A DNA stretch of 16,475 nt from JBBQSN01 sp038213835 (GCA_038213835.1 JBBQSN010000076.1:1-16475), one strand, 5' to 3'. Counted from the first letter of the stretch, positions 6,257-13,943 are shown. The notes: generated by a model from the letters alone, not told the origin. Made by a program: numbers and translations.

Positions 6257-7303
6257 ATGACGCCGCTGCTGATGGCCGTCGACGGCAACAGCCTGCTGCA
6301 CCGCGCCCACCACGCCCACCTGCACAGCAACCAGCGCGACCTGGCAGGGCGCCCCACCTGGGGACTGCGGGGGATGGTCGCGCAGATCGGGTCGGCCGCG
6401 GCCCGGCTCACCCCGGACGCCGTCGTCGTCGCGTTCGACCTGGGCGACCCCGAGCGCACGACGGACTACCCGGACTACAAGGCGGGTCGCGCGGAGAAGA
6501 CCCCGGAGCTGGCCGAGCAGATCGCGGGCGCGCCGGAGCTGCTCGAGGCTGCGGGGTTCGCGGTCGTGCGGCACCAGGGTTGGGAGGCCGACGACTGCCT
6601 CGCCTCGGCGGCGGCGCGGGCCCGCGTGCAGGGGTGGCGCTGCACGGTGGTCACCAGCGACCGGGACGCCTTCGCGCTGATCGACGCCAGCACCTCGGTG
6701 CTGCGCGTCATCACCGGCGGCATCGAGGCCTCGCCCGTGCTCACGCCGGGCCGGATGCCGATGCTCTACGGCATCGAGGCCGCCCAGTACCGCGACTACG
6801 CCGCGCTGCGCGGCGACTCGTCCGACAACCTCCCGGGGGCGGTCGGCATCGGCGCCAAGACCGCGGCCAAGCTGCTCGCCTCGTTCACCACGGTCGCCGA
6901 CGCGTACCGCGCCATCGACGAGGGCCGCGAGGCCGAGGTGGTCGCCGTCGTCGGCCCCGCCGCCACCCGCCGCCTGGCCGACCCCGTCTCGCGCGCGAAC
7001 GTCGACCGGAACCAGCGGCTGATGGCGCTGCGCGACGACCTCGAGCTCCCCGACCCCAGCGCGATGCGGGTGCCGATGGACCTGCTGCGGGTGCAGTCGG
7101 CCCTGCGCGAGCGCGACATCCACCTCGGCCCCTCGCTCTGGGCGCTCACCGGCTCGGCGCCCCCCGGTGCCGACCGCTGGGCCGCGCTGGCCGAGCAGGA
7201 CGACGTCGGGCCGCTCCCCGGGCGCCTCGAGGTGGCCACGACGCCGGCGGCCGCCCCCGAGGTGGTCGTCGAGGACCTCGAGGAGCAGCTCAGCCTGTTC
7301 TGA
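6257..7303 (+). CDS. Stand-alone 5'-3' exonuclease / flap endonuclease with C-terminal beta-clamp motif
   Basis: A 348-residue FEN/PolA-N-type nuclease without a polymerase domain. Metal-binding acidic residues of the family are seen at D9 (A-V-D-G-N), D61 (A-F-D), E110/D112/D113 (W-E-A-D-D), D135/D137 (T-S-D-R-D) and D187/D190 (G-D-S-S-D-N). A helix-three-turn-helix G-D-S-S-D-N-L-P-G-A-V-G-I-G-A-K-T-A follows at 186-203. It should remove 5' flaps and RNA primers during lagging-strand maturation and repair. The last five residues are Q-L-S-L-F, exactly the bacterial sliding-clamp-binding consensus, at the end of an acidic, disordered-looking tail (320-348). The ATG lacks a clear ribosome binding site; see the upstream mini-ORF. 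Confidence 0.9.
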   Translation: MTPLLMAVDGNSLLHRAHHAHLHSNQRDLAGRPTWGLRGMVAQIGSAAARLTPDAVVVAFDLGDPERTTDYPDYKAGRAEKTPELAEQIAGAPELLEAAGFAVVRHQGWEADDCLASAAARARVQGWRCTVVTSDRDAFALIDASTSVLRVITGGIEASPVLTPGRMPMLYGIEAAQYRDYAALRGDSSDNLPGAVGIGAKTAAKLLASFTTVADAYRAIDEGREAEVVAVVGPAATRRLADPVSRANVDRNQRLMALRDDLELPDPSAMRVPMDLLRVQSALRERDIHLGPSLWALTGSAPPGADRWAALAEQDDVGPLPGRLEVATTPAAAPEVVVEDLEEQLSLF

Positions 7304-7447
7304 CCGCCACGAGGTCGCAGGACCTGTTCGAGATCGTCCACTGGACGGACGCCTTCTGCGGTCTCGTCACGAGGTGTCGCTGACCGCTCGGCGTGCGGCC
7401 TCGCCGGCCGGAGCACGAACCACCCGCCGGCAACGCGGCCCAGGACC

Positions 7448-7453
7448 TACTCT
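7448..7453 (+). promoter_or_regulatory. -10 box of a leaderless promoter for the copper monooxygenase
   Basis: TACTCT followed by six bases and the GTG at 7460. This spacing is the reason for choosing that GTG rather than the TTG six bases upstream. The ~156-bp gap before it also holds a small hairpin, CGTCC-ACT-GGACG (7335-7347), which could end the exonuclease transcript. Confidence 0.5.
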
Positions 7454-7459
7454 TTGGTA

Positions 7460-8680
7460 GTGACCACGCGGCGACGCCACACGACCGCAGCCGTGCTGGG
7501 TGCGGTCGTCGCGCTCGTGGCGGCCTGCGCGCCGGCGGGGACGGCGCCGAACGGCACCCACGACGCCGCGGTGCACGAGCAGACCGCCGAGGCTGCAGCC
7601 GCCGGTCAGGGGCACACGCCGAGCGAGACCGAGGCCGCCGAGCCCGTTCCGCTGCGCGCGGACGAGCGCTTCCTCGACGTCGCGCTGAGCGAGCCGTACC
7701 TGCCGACCGCGCAGGCGCCGGGCACGGACGACTACCGCTGCTTCCTGCTCGACCCGGAGCTGACTGCCGACACCTTCGTCACCGGCATGGACGTGCTGCC
7801 CGACCGGCCCGAGATGGTCCACCACGTCATCCTGTTCCGCGTCCCGCCGCAGAACGTCGCGCAGGCCGAGGCGATGGACGCCGAGGAGGACGGCCAGGGC
7901 TGGACCTGCTTCGGGGGGACCGGTGTCGGCACCGGTGACCAGCTGCGCGACGCCCCGTGGATCGGCGCCTGGGCGCCGGGCGGGGGAGAGCGCGTCACGG
8001 CGCCCGGGCTCGGGATCCCGATGGAGGCCGGCAGCCGCGTCATCGTCCAGATGCACTACAACCTGCTGGCTGCGCGGGACGGCCAGGTCAGCACCGACCG
8101 CAGCGCCGCCCGGCTGCGGCTCAGCGACGCGACCGAGGGCATCACGCCGCTGGAGACGGTGCTCCTGCCAGCCCCGGTCGAGCTCGCGTGCCGCGACGAG
8201 GAGTCCACGGACCCGCTGTGCGACCGCGAGACCGCCCTGGACGAGGTCGTGACCCGTTTCGGCGAGGAATCGCGCTTCACCGCCAACGGCCTGCAGCTGA
8301 TCTGCTCGGCCGCGGCGGACCGGGGCTCCCAGGTGCAGTCCTGCGACCGCGAGATCACCGAGCCGACGACGGTGATGGCGGCGGCCGGGCACATGCACCT
8401 GCTGGGCGAGCAGATCCGGATCGAGTCGAACCCCGGCCGGCCGGGGGCGAGCACGATCCTGGACATCGACCAGTGGGACTTCGACGACCAGGGCGCCACC
8501 TCGCTGGAGGAGCCCGTGCGCCTGGACGCCGGCGACACCCTGCGGGTGACCTGCCGGCACGACCAGGCGAACCGCGACCTGCTGCCCTCCTTCGAGGGCA
8601 AGCCGGACCGCTACGTGCTGTGGGGCGAGGGCACCACCGACGAGATGTGTCTCGGCATCGTGATGGTCACCCGGCCCTGA
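7460..8680 (+). CDS. Copper type II ascorbate-dependent monooxygenase family lipoprotein
   Basis: About 406 residues. The N-terminus R-R-R-H then a hydrophobic stretch and V-A-A-C (Cys23) is a lipoprotein signal, so it should be anchored outside the membrane; a Thr/Ala/Glu-rich linker runs to ~65. All six copper ligands known from PHM and dopamine beta-hydroxylase can be placed: H121-H122 (V-H-H-V-I-L-F) and H199 (Q-M-H-Y-N-L) for the electron-transfer copper, and H311-M-H313 (A-G-H-M-H-L-L-G) and M396 (D-E-M-C) for the catalytic copper. Eukaryotic relatives hydroxylate C-H bonds using ascorbate and O2; substrate and reductant here are unknown. No ABC, copper-chaperone or cytochrome gene is adjacent. 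The GTG at 7460 is preferred on leaderless spacing. Confidence 0.85.
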   Translation: MTTRRRHTTAAVLGAVVALVAACAPAGTAPNGTHDAAVHEQTAEAAAAGQGHTPSETEAAEPVPLRADERFLDVALSEPYLPTAQAPGTDDYRCFLLDPELTADTFVTGMDVLPDRPEMVHHVILFRVPPQNVAQAEAMDAEEDGQGWTCFGGTGVGTGDQLRDAPWIGAWAPGGGERVTAPGLGIPMEAGSRVIVQMHYNLLAARDGQVSTDRSAARLRLSDATEGITPLETVLLPAPVELACRDEESTDPLCDRETALDEVVTRFGEESRFTANGLQLICSAAADRGSQVQSCDREITEPTTVMAAAGHMHLLGEQIRIESNPGRPGASTILDIDQWDFDDQGATSLEEPVRLDAGDTLRVTCRHDQANRDLLPSFEGKPDRYVLWGEGTTDEMCLGIVMVTRP

Positions 8681-8718
8681 CGGGTCAGCTCGCCCTGACG
8701 GGTCAGCTCGCCCTGACG
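8674..8718. repeat. 18-bp tandem repeat (2.5 copies) spanning the monooxygenase stop codon
   Basis: The unit GCCCTGACGGGTCAGCTC occurs at 8674-8691 and 8692-8709, then GCCCTGACG at 8710-8718. Each unit contains the dyad CTGAC-GG-GTCAG, and the first copy includes the gene's TGA. It may be a small tandem duplication of the gene end that multiplies a weak hairpin. The remaining gap to 8785 shows no gene and only a CGTTC-GCGG-GAACG dyad. Confidence 0.7.
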
Positions 8719-8785
8719 CCGTCGAGGCCCGCCAGGAGCAGGTACTCCGACTCCTCGTTCCCGCGAACGCCCGGGGGACCAGCGC

Positions 8786-10054
8786 TCAGAAGTGCGTCAG
8801 CACGTGCGGCGCGGTGGGCCACGCGAACAGCGCGTGCGCCCGCACGAGGGCGGTCTCGTCGCGCACGGTCGCGCCGCCCGCGGCCACCAGACCGGCCAGC
8901 CCGGGTGTGGTGCCGGCGCCCAGCCACAGCGAGGCGAGTGCCTGCGCCCCGAGGGTGAGGTCGGCGTCGGCGTCGGAGACCCGCTCGCACGAGACGGCGA
9001 GCAGGTCGTCGACCTCGAGCAGGTAGCGGCCGTCGACCTGGCCCATCGGGTCGGTGACGGCCAGGACGACCCGGCCGGGGGCGGCGTACCTGCGCGCGGC
9101 GAGGGCACCGGCGACGTCGTGCAGGCGCACGTGCAGGCCGTCCAGCAGCGGTCCGCTCTGCGCCGCCCGGGCGTCCTGGAGCTGCCACGGCACGGGCCAG
9201 TCGGGTGGGAGGTCCTGGACCACCACGGTGCGGACGAAGTCGACCTCGCAGGCGTACCGCACCAGGGTCGCGGCCACGGCGTCGTCGGCGGCGAGCAGGT
9301 CGCCGACCTTCAGCGTCGCGTCGTCCCAGTCGCCCTCGACCTCGTACACCAGGGCTCCGTCGACCGTGCCGTCCGGTGCCCGGTGCAGCACGAACTGACG
9401 CCGCTTGCTCTGCTCGGACAGGCCCGGGACGAGCTGGCCGATCCAGCGGAAGATCGACCCCGGCCGGCCGATCGCGCCGGCCCGACGCCGCCGCACCACC
9501 TCGTGCAGGGGCTGTGCCGCCTCGGCCCACCCCTCACCCGAGACGACCCGCAGCGAACCTGGCGCGAACGGCACCTGCGGGCCCCAGGCCGCGCGCTGCG
9601 CGTCCAGGGTCCAGCGGCACCAGGTGGAGGCCACCCCGTACCCGAACCGGCCGTAGATCGGCGCCTCGGACGCCACCAGCACGCTGGCGACCTGCCCGGC
9701 CTCGTGCGCGCGGGCGACCTCGTCGCGGATCCAGCGGCTCAGCAGGCCGCGGCGCCGGTGCGTCGCCAGCACCGAGACCCCGCTGACCGCGTTGACGCCG
9801 ACCAGCGCCCCGCCCGGCAGCGACAGGTCGGTGTCGAACGAGCGGAACGTGGCGACCACCTGGTCCTCGTCCACGCCGACGGTGATCCGGTGCTCCAGCG
9901 TGCGCTCGCGCCGCCAGGCGATGTCGGCGTCGGTCGGGTGGTCGCCGAGGAAGGTCGACGACGTGGTCGCGGCCCAGGAGCGGACCATCGCGTCGTCGTC
10001 GCGGTCGAGCGGGACGAGCGGGACCTGCGGCCGGTCGGGTCGATCAGCGACCAC
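8786..10054 (-). CDS. Eis-type GNAT N-acetyltransferase
   Basis: About 422 residues, the normal length of the Eis (enhanced intracellular survival) family: two GNAT domains plus a sterol-carrier-like C-terminal domain. The acetyl-CoA loop is seen as V-L-A-T-H-R-R-R-G-L (~95-104), and the family stretch S-E-A-P-I-Y-G-R-F-G-Y-G holds Tyr134, the presumed equivalent of the catalytic tyrosine. The chain ends in T-H-F; in Eis the C-terminal Phe carboxylate acts as general base, and that ending is kept. Eis proteins acetylate amines on aminoglycosides, proteins or polyamines; the substrate here is unknown. The GTG at 10054 has GGAAGAG at good spacing and overlaps the DUF4191 gene by 11 nt; the upstream open frame to 10123 is shadow. 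Confidence 0.85.
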   Translation of the reverse strand: MVADRPDRPQVPLVPLDRDDDAMVRSWAATTSSTFLGDHPTDADIAWRRERTLEHRITVGVDEDQVVATFRSFDTDLSLPGGALVGVNAVSGVSVLATHRRRGLLSRWIRDEVARAHEAGQVASVLVASEAPIYGRFGYGVASTWCRWTLDAQRAAWGPQVPFAPGSLRVVSGEGWAEAAQPLHEVVRRRRAGAIGRPGSIFRWIGQLVPGLSEQSKRRQFVLHRAPDGTVDGALVYEVEGDWDDATLKVGDLLAADDAVAATLVRYACEVDFVRTVVVQDLPPDWPVPWQLQDARAAQSGPLLDGLHVRLHDVAGALAARRYAAPGRVVLAVTDPMGQVDGRYLLEVDDLLAVSCERVSDADADLTLGAQALASLWLGAGTTPGLAGLVAAGGATVRDETALVRAHALFAWPTAPHVLTHF

Positions 10055-10781
10055 GCATGCTCTTCCGGTCCGGGCGCGCGCGCATCGGGTCGATGCCCTG
10101 CGGGATGGGCGGCCGGACACCACCGATCGAGCGGACCCGCTTGATGACCACCGACACCTCGTCCTTGGTGAGGGTGGCCTTGAGCTTCATCACGTGCCGG
10201 CCGACCTTGGCGAGCGGTACCTGGCCCTCGCCGTCGCCGGTCTGCACGAGGTGCACCGGCACGCCCGACACCACGCGCTTGAGCTTCCTCTCCTCGGTGG
10301 CGAGGAGCTTGCCGATGCGGTGGGGTGGCCCGTCGCCGATCAGCACGACACCGGGACGGCCGATCGCGCGGAACACCGAGTCGTGGGTGCGCGGGTCGAT
10401 CGCGACCGGCGCCTCCTCGACGGTCCACCCGCGGCGCAGCACGCGCAGCGCCGCACCTGCGGCACCGGGCTGGCCCTCGATCTGACGGTAGGCGGCGGCC
10501 TCGGCGCGCCGGGCCATGATGAACATGGCGGCCAGGACGGCGAACGGCAGCGCCAGGACGCTGACGTAGATCGGGTGCCCGGTGAGGATGCCGATGGTGA
10601 GCCCGACGACCATGACGCCCGCGAACGCGAGCAGCATCCACCACACGACGGCCGGGTCGGCTCGTCGGGTGACCTTGAACAGCTGGACGATCTGGCGGAG
10701 GCGACCCGGGGGCTTGTTCCGGTCTCGACGTAGGCGTGCGAGGGGGCCGCGTCGTCGGGGCTCGGTGGCGTCGGTGGACAT
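10044..10781 (-). CDS. DUF4191 family membrane protein
   Basis: About 245 residues. A basic N-terminus (R-L-R-R-D-R-N-K) leads into two adjacent transmembrane helices at roughly residues 37-80, then a soluble domain of ~150 residues with R-P-G-V-V-L-I-G-D-G and H-V-M-K-L-K, ending in a basic tail. This matches actinobacterial DUF4191 proteins such as M. tuberculosis Rv2219, encoded directly after lipA. Its function is unknown. The ATG at 10781 lies 7 nt after a TATCCT box, suggesting a leaderless transcript; a GTG two codons upstream is the alternative start. Its end overlaps the Eis-like gene, so the two form an operon. Confidence 0.85.
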   Translation of the reverse strand: MSTDATEPRRRGPLARLRRDRNKPPGRLRQIVQLFKVTRRADPAVVWWMLLAFAGVMVVGLTIGILTGHPIYVSVLALPFAVLAAMFIMARRAEAAAYRQIEGQPGAAGAALRVLRRGWTVEEAPVAIDPRTHDSVFRAIGRPGVVLIGDGPPHRIGKLLATEERKLKRVVSGVPVHLVQTGDGEGQVPLAKVGRHVMKLKATLTKDEVSVVIKRVRSIGGVRPPIPQGIDPMRARPDRKSMRGR

Positions 10782-10788
10782 GGGCACC

Positions 10789-10794
10789 AGGATA
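10789..10794 (-). promoter_or_regulatory. -10 box of a leaderless promoter for DUF4191
   Basis: TATCCT on the minus strand, 7 nt before the DUF4191 ATG, in the 22-nt gap after the universal stress protein stop. It suggests the DUF4191-Eis pair has its own promoter although it sits in a same-strand run. Confidence 0.45.
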
Positions 10795-10803
10795 GGGCGC
10801 GAT

Positions 10804-11226
10804 CTACTCCTTCTCGCCTGCGGGCACGCAGAGCACCGGGCGGGTCGAGATGTGCAGCAGCCGGTGCGGCGTCGAGCCGAGGATGGCGCCCCTGAGCGGG
10901 CTCTCGCCCCACAGCCCCACGACGATCACCGCCGCGTCGTGCTTGTCGGCCACCTCGACCAGGGCGTCGGCCGGCTTGGCCTGCACCAGCTCGACGACCG
11001 TCTCCACCCCCGCTGCCCGGGCCAGCTCGACGGCGTGCCCGGTGGCGGTCTGGCCCAGCTCGGACAGCGCCCTGGAGTGGCTGCGGAACTCCTCGCCCGG
11101 GCCCCCGGGGGGCGTGACCCCGTAGACCAGCACCAGCGGCTGGTCGAACCGTTGCGCCAGGTCGATCGCCGTGGTGAGCGCAGCGCGGGCCCCGGGTGAC
11201 TCGTCGTACCCCAGCACGATGCTCAC
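10804..11226 (-). CDS. Universal stress protein (UspA family), single domain
   Basis: 140 residues from the GTG at 11226, the standard size of one Usp domain. It begins S-I-V-L-G-Y-D-E-S as in the family and carries the ATP-binding pattern G-x2-G-x9-G-S at G104, G107 and G117-S118 (V-V-G-L-W-G ... I-L-G-S-T-P), so ATP binding is expected. The upstream frame to 11295 is not family-like; a GAGGG stands before the GTG at workable spacing. It lies 58 nt after the APC permease on the same strand; permease-Usp pairs are common, where the Usp is thought to tune the transporter, but that role is inferred here. Confidence 0.85.
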   Translation of the reverse strand: MSIVLGYDESPGARAALTTAIDLAQRFDQPLVLVYGVTPPGGPGEEFRSHSRALSELGQTATGHAVELARAAGVETVVELVQAKPADALVEVADKHDAAVIVVGLWGESPLRGAILGSTPHRLLHISTRPVLCVPAGEKE

Positions 11227-11266
11227 GAGTCGTCCCTCGCCGTTCGCCGGGCGCTCTGCCTGAGGG

Positions 11267-11287
11267 TCCGTTCGCTCCGCTCGCTCA
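11267..11287 (-). repeat. Purine-rich GAGCGAGCGGAGCGAAC motif at the permease stop codon
   Basis: Directly at the permease TGA the minus strand reads TGAGCGAGCGGAGCGAACGGA. Motifs of this kind, incorporating the stop codon, recur at gene ends in many GC-rich actinobacteria from memory, and may be a dispersed repeat. Only one copy is in this window. Confidence 0.3.
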
Positions 11288-12787
11288 CGGTGCATTCCTC
11301 TCGTCGACCAGCGCGGGGTCGACGACGCCCGCGCGCTCCTGCCAGAACCGCGCGTCGTGCGCCCGCCAGAGCAGCATGACCGCCACGCCGAGCACCGCGA
11401 TGCCGATCCCGATCACCAGCGGCGGGCCGACCCCGAACCAGGCCTGCCCGCTGTAGGAGTTCTCCGGGTCGGACATGTCGACGACCGACTGGACGAGAAG
11501 CCAGATCAGCAGCAGCGCACCGACCACCGGTCCGACGCCGATCAGGACGAGGTTCTTCACGCTGTCGGTGAGGTGCCGCCGGTAGTAGACGGCGCACGCG
11601 ATCCCGGTGAGCGCGTAGTAGAACGCGATCAGCAGCGAGAGGGCCGTCAGCGAGTCGAACAGCGCGTTCTCGCTGATCGTCGAGACCACGAGGTACCAGA
11701 CGATCGCGATGCCGGCCACGGTCCAGGTCGACACGTCCGGCGTCCGGAACCGCGGGTGGATGTGTGCGAGCCGCTTCGGCAGCGCCGCCCGCCGCGCCAT
11801 GCTCAGGCCCGTGCGGGACGCCGGGATGATCGTGGTCTGGGTCGAGGCGATCGCCGAGGTCGCGACCGCGAGGTAGACCACCCAGTCCCAGCCACCCATC
11901 ACCTCGGTCGACAGCAGCGCGAAGATGTACTCCTCCTCCTCGCTGTTGTCGGACAGGAACGCCGTGCCCGCGTAGGCGACGACCGCGAACGCCACCGAGA
12001 CGTAGGTGACGAGCAGGATCACCGTGGAGACGATGCCGGCCCGTCCGGGTGTGGAGGCGGAGTCCTCCGTCTCCTCGGTGAGGTTCACCGCCGACTCCCA
12101 GCCCCAGTAGGCGAACACGCCCAGCAGCAGCCCGCCGGTCAGCGCGCCGCCGCCGCCCACGAACGGGTTGAGCCACGACAGCGACGGCGTCACCGCCTCG
12201 AGCGAGCTGTCGCCGCTCGTCGCCCGCCACAGCGCCACGGCGGCGAACACGAGCAGCGCGACCACCTGGGCGAGGATCAGCACGTTCTGCAGCCGCGCCG
12301 ACATCTCGGTCCCCAGCACACACAACCAGGTCATCAGCAGGATGAGCAGGACGGACAGGACGCGGACCACGAGGGTGTTCTCGGCCAGGTCGTCCAGCCC
12401 GACCGCGTACAGCGAGAACAGCACTCCCACCTCGGCCAGCGAGCCGATGACCAGGACGCCGGTCATCGCGATCGCCCAGCCGCCGAGCCAGCCGAACCAC
12501 GGCCCCAGGGCTCGGGTCACCCAGGAGAAGGTCGTCCCGCAGTCCTGGTCGACCCGGTTGAGGAAGAAGAACGCCGACGCGATCAGCAGCATCGGGACGA
12601 AGCTGGCCAGCAGGACCCCGGGCGCCGCGACGCCCACGAGCAGCACGATCGGGGCGATCACCGCGGCCAGCGAGTAGGCGGGCGAGGTGGCCGCGAGACC
12701 TATCACCAGGGCGTCGACGAAGCCGATCGCACCGGGCTTGAGCGTGGCCGACCCATCCGACGTGGTGGTCGTGGCAGCGTCCGACAT
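11285..12787 (-). CDS. APC-family amino acid/polyamine permease
   Basis: 500 residues with ~12 hydrophobic segments. The opening G-A-I-G-F-V-D-A-L-V-I-G-L-A-A-T-S-P-A-Y-S is the unwound first helix region typical of the amino acid-polyamine-organocation family, and F-S-W-V-T-R-A-L-G-P-W-F-G-W-L-G-G-W follows in the helix 2-3 region. It would import an amino acid or related amine by cation symport or exchange; the substrate is not evident. The ATG at 12787 has GGAGGT at good spacing. An in-frame ATG 18 codons upstream (12841) would add a Cys-rich peptide (P-R-C-C-G-R-C) and is judged unlikely. It lies between lipA and the universal stress protein gene. Confidence 0.88.
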   Translation of the reverse strand: MSDAATTTTSDGSATLKPGAIGFVDALVIGLAATSPAYSLAAVIAPIVLLVGVAAPGVLLASFVPMLLIASAFFFLNRVDQDCGTTFSWVTRALGPWFGWLGGWAIAMTGVLVIGSLAEVGVLFSLYAVGLDDLAENTLVVRVLSVLLILLMTWLCVLGTEMSARLQNVLILAQVVALLVFAAVALWRATSGDSSLEAVTPSLSWLNPFVGGGGALTGGLLLGVFAYWGWESAVNLTEETEDSASTPGRAGIVSTVILLVTYVSVAFAVVAYAGTAFLSDNSEEEEYIFALLSTEVMGGWDWVVYLAVATSAIASTQTTIIPASRTGLSMARRAALPKRLAHIHPRFRTPDVSTWTVAGIAIVWYLVVSTISENALFDSLTALSLLIAFYYALTGIACAVYYRRHLTDSVKNLVLIGVGPVVGALLLIWLLVQSVVDMSDPENSYSGQAWFGVGPPLVIGIGIAVLGVAVMLLWRAHDARFWQERAGVVDPALVDERNAP

Positions 12788-12891
12788 GGGTGACCTCCGG
12801 TCCCGGGCGCACCGTCCGCAGCAGCGGGGGTGGTGCGTCATGGAACCGCCTGGACGAGGTGCTGTCGAGACCCGTCCGGGTAACGGTTGTG

Positions 12892-13893
12892 TCAGCCGCG
12901 CAGCAGGAAGCTGGCCTCCTGGCGAGCCGGGCCGCTCTCGGTCAGGTGCGACAGCGCCTCGGGGACGGGCCGCCCGGCCTTGCTCATCGCCTGCGCCCAG
13001 AGCCGTCCGGCGCGGTACGACGAGCGCACCAGCGGTCCGGCCATGACGCCGGCGAAGCCGATCCGCTCGGCCTCGGCGCTGAGCTCGACGAACTCCTCGG
13101 GACGCACCCAGCGCTCGACCGGGTGGTGCCGCGGCGAGGGCCGCAGGTACTGGGTGATCGTGATGAGGTCGGTGCCGGCGTCGTGCAGGTCCTGCAGCGC
13201 CTGGACGACCTCCTCGATCGTCTCGCCCATGCCCAGGATGAGGTTGGACTTGGTGACCAGGCCGGCGTCGTGGCCCATCGTGATGACGTCGAGCGAGCGC
13301 TCGTAGCGGAACGCCGGTCGGATCCGCTTGAAGATGCGTGGGACCGTCTCGACGTTGTGCGCGAACACCTCCGGCTGCGCCTCGAGCACCTGCCCCACCA
13401 GCTCGGGCACCGCGTTGAAGTCGGGGACCAGGATCTCGACGCCGGTGCCGGGGTTGAGCGCGTGCACCTGCCGGATCGTCTCGGCGTACAGCCACGCGCC
13501 GCCGTCCTCGAGGTCGTCGCGCGCGACGCCGGTGATGGTGGCGTACCGCAGGCCCATCGCCTGGACGCTCTCCGCGACCCGCCGTGGCTCGTCGCGGTCG
13601 AGCGGGGTGGGCTTGCCGGTGTCGATCTGGCAGAAGTCGCAGCGCCGGGTGCACTGCTCGCCGCCGATGAGGAAGGTGGCCTCGCGGTCCTCCCAGCACT
13701 CGAAGATGTTGGGGCAACCGGCCTCCTCGCACACCGTGTGCAGGCCCTCGCGCTTCACCAGCGACTTCAGCTCGGTGTACTCAGGGCCCATCCGCGCCCG
13801 GGTCTTGATCCAGGAGGGCTTCTTCTCGATGGGTGTCTCGGCGTTGCGCGCTTCGAGGCGCAGCATCCGCCGTCCGTCCGGTGCGACCGTCAC
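12892..13893 (-). CDS. lipA: Lipoyl synthase
   Basis: 333 residues. The radical-SAM cluster motif is C81-x3-C85-x2-C88 (Q-C-T-R-R-C-D-F-C). The auxiliary, sacrificial 4Fe-4S cluster is bound by C55-x4-C60-x5-C66, and the C-terminal R-S-S-Y (290-293) supplies its serine ligand; all are intact. The enzyme inserts two sulfurs into octanoyl groups on E2 and GcvH proteins to make lipoyl cofactors. The GTG start at 13893 has a TACCCT box exactly 6 nt upstream, so the mRNA is probably leaderless. The stretch 12788-12891 downstream holds an ACCCG-GA-CGGGT dyad and the permease ribosome binding site, nothing else seen. lipB is not in the window. Confidence 0.96.
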   Translation of the reverse strand: MTVAPDGRRMLRLEARNAETPIEKKPSWIKTRARMGPEYTELKSLVKREGLHTVCEEAGCPNIFECWEDREATFLIGGEQCTRRCDFCQIDTGKPTPLDRDEPRRVAESVQAMGLRYATITGVARDDLEDGGAWLYAETIRQVHALNPGTGVEILVPDFNAVPELVGQVLEAQPEVFAHNVETVPRIFKRIRPAFRYERSLDVITMGHDAGLVTKSNLILGMGETIEEVVQALQDLHDAGTDLITITQYLRPSPRHHPVERWVRPEEFVELSAEAERIGFAGVMAGPLVRSSYRAGRLWAQAMSKAGRPVPEALSHLTESGPARQEASFLLRG

Positions 13894-13899
13894 CCCTCC

Positions 13900-13905
13900 A
13901 GGGTA
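13900..13905 (-). promoter_or_regulatory. -10 box of a leaderless promoter for lipA
   Basis: TACCCT on the minus strand, six bases (GGAGGG), then the lipA GTG. The purine run touches the start codon, too close to act as a Shine-Dalgarno, so leaderless initiation fits better. It is 32 bp from the oppositely directed box of the LLM oxidoreductase. Confidence 0.55.
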
Positions 13906-13937
13906 GGCCGCCTGGCGCGGACCGCGCTCCCGGGTCG

Positions 13938-13943
13938 TAGCGT
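13938..13943 (+). promoter_or_regulatory. -10 box of a leaderless promoter for the LLM oxidoreductase
   Basis: TAGCGT, six bases (GGAGGC), then the GTG at 13950. As at lipA, GGAGG abuts the start codon and cannot act at normal Shine-Dalgarno distance. The -35 regions of this promoter and of lipA must overlap within the 56-bp gap. Confidence 0.55.

Noticed and set aside
7454..7459. TTG start for the copper monooxygenase, with AGGA about 8 nt upstream
   Set aside because: Possible, but the GTG at 7460 fits the TAnnnT-N6 leaderless rule seen at other genes and changes only two residues.
8721..8785. Minus-strand peptide S-E-Y-L-L-L-A-G-L-D-G-V looking like a gene end between the convergent genes
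   Set aside because: It is only the tail of an alternative frame through the Eis-like gene, too short to support a remnant.
8792..10144. 450-codon plus-strand open frame across the Eis-like gene
   Set aside because: Antisense to a gene with clear GNAT/Eis motifs and a C-terminal Phe; no domain of its own.
12788..12841. In-frame upstream ATG adding an 18-residue Cys-rich peptide to the permease
   Set aside because: A good GGAGGT precedes the downstream ATG, no promoter box is at leaderless distance from the upstream one, and family homology begins at the shorter start.
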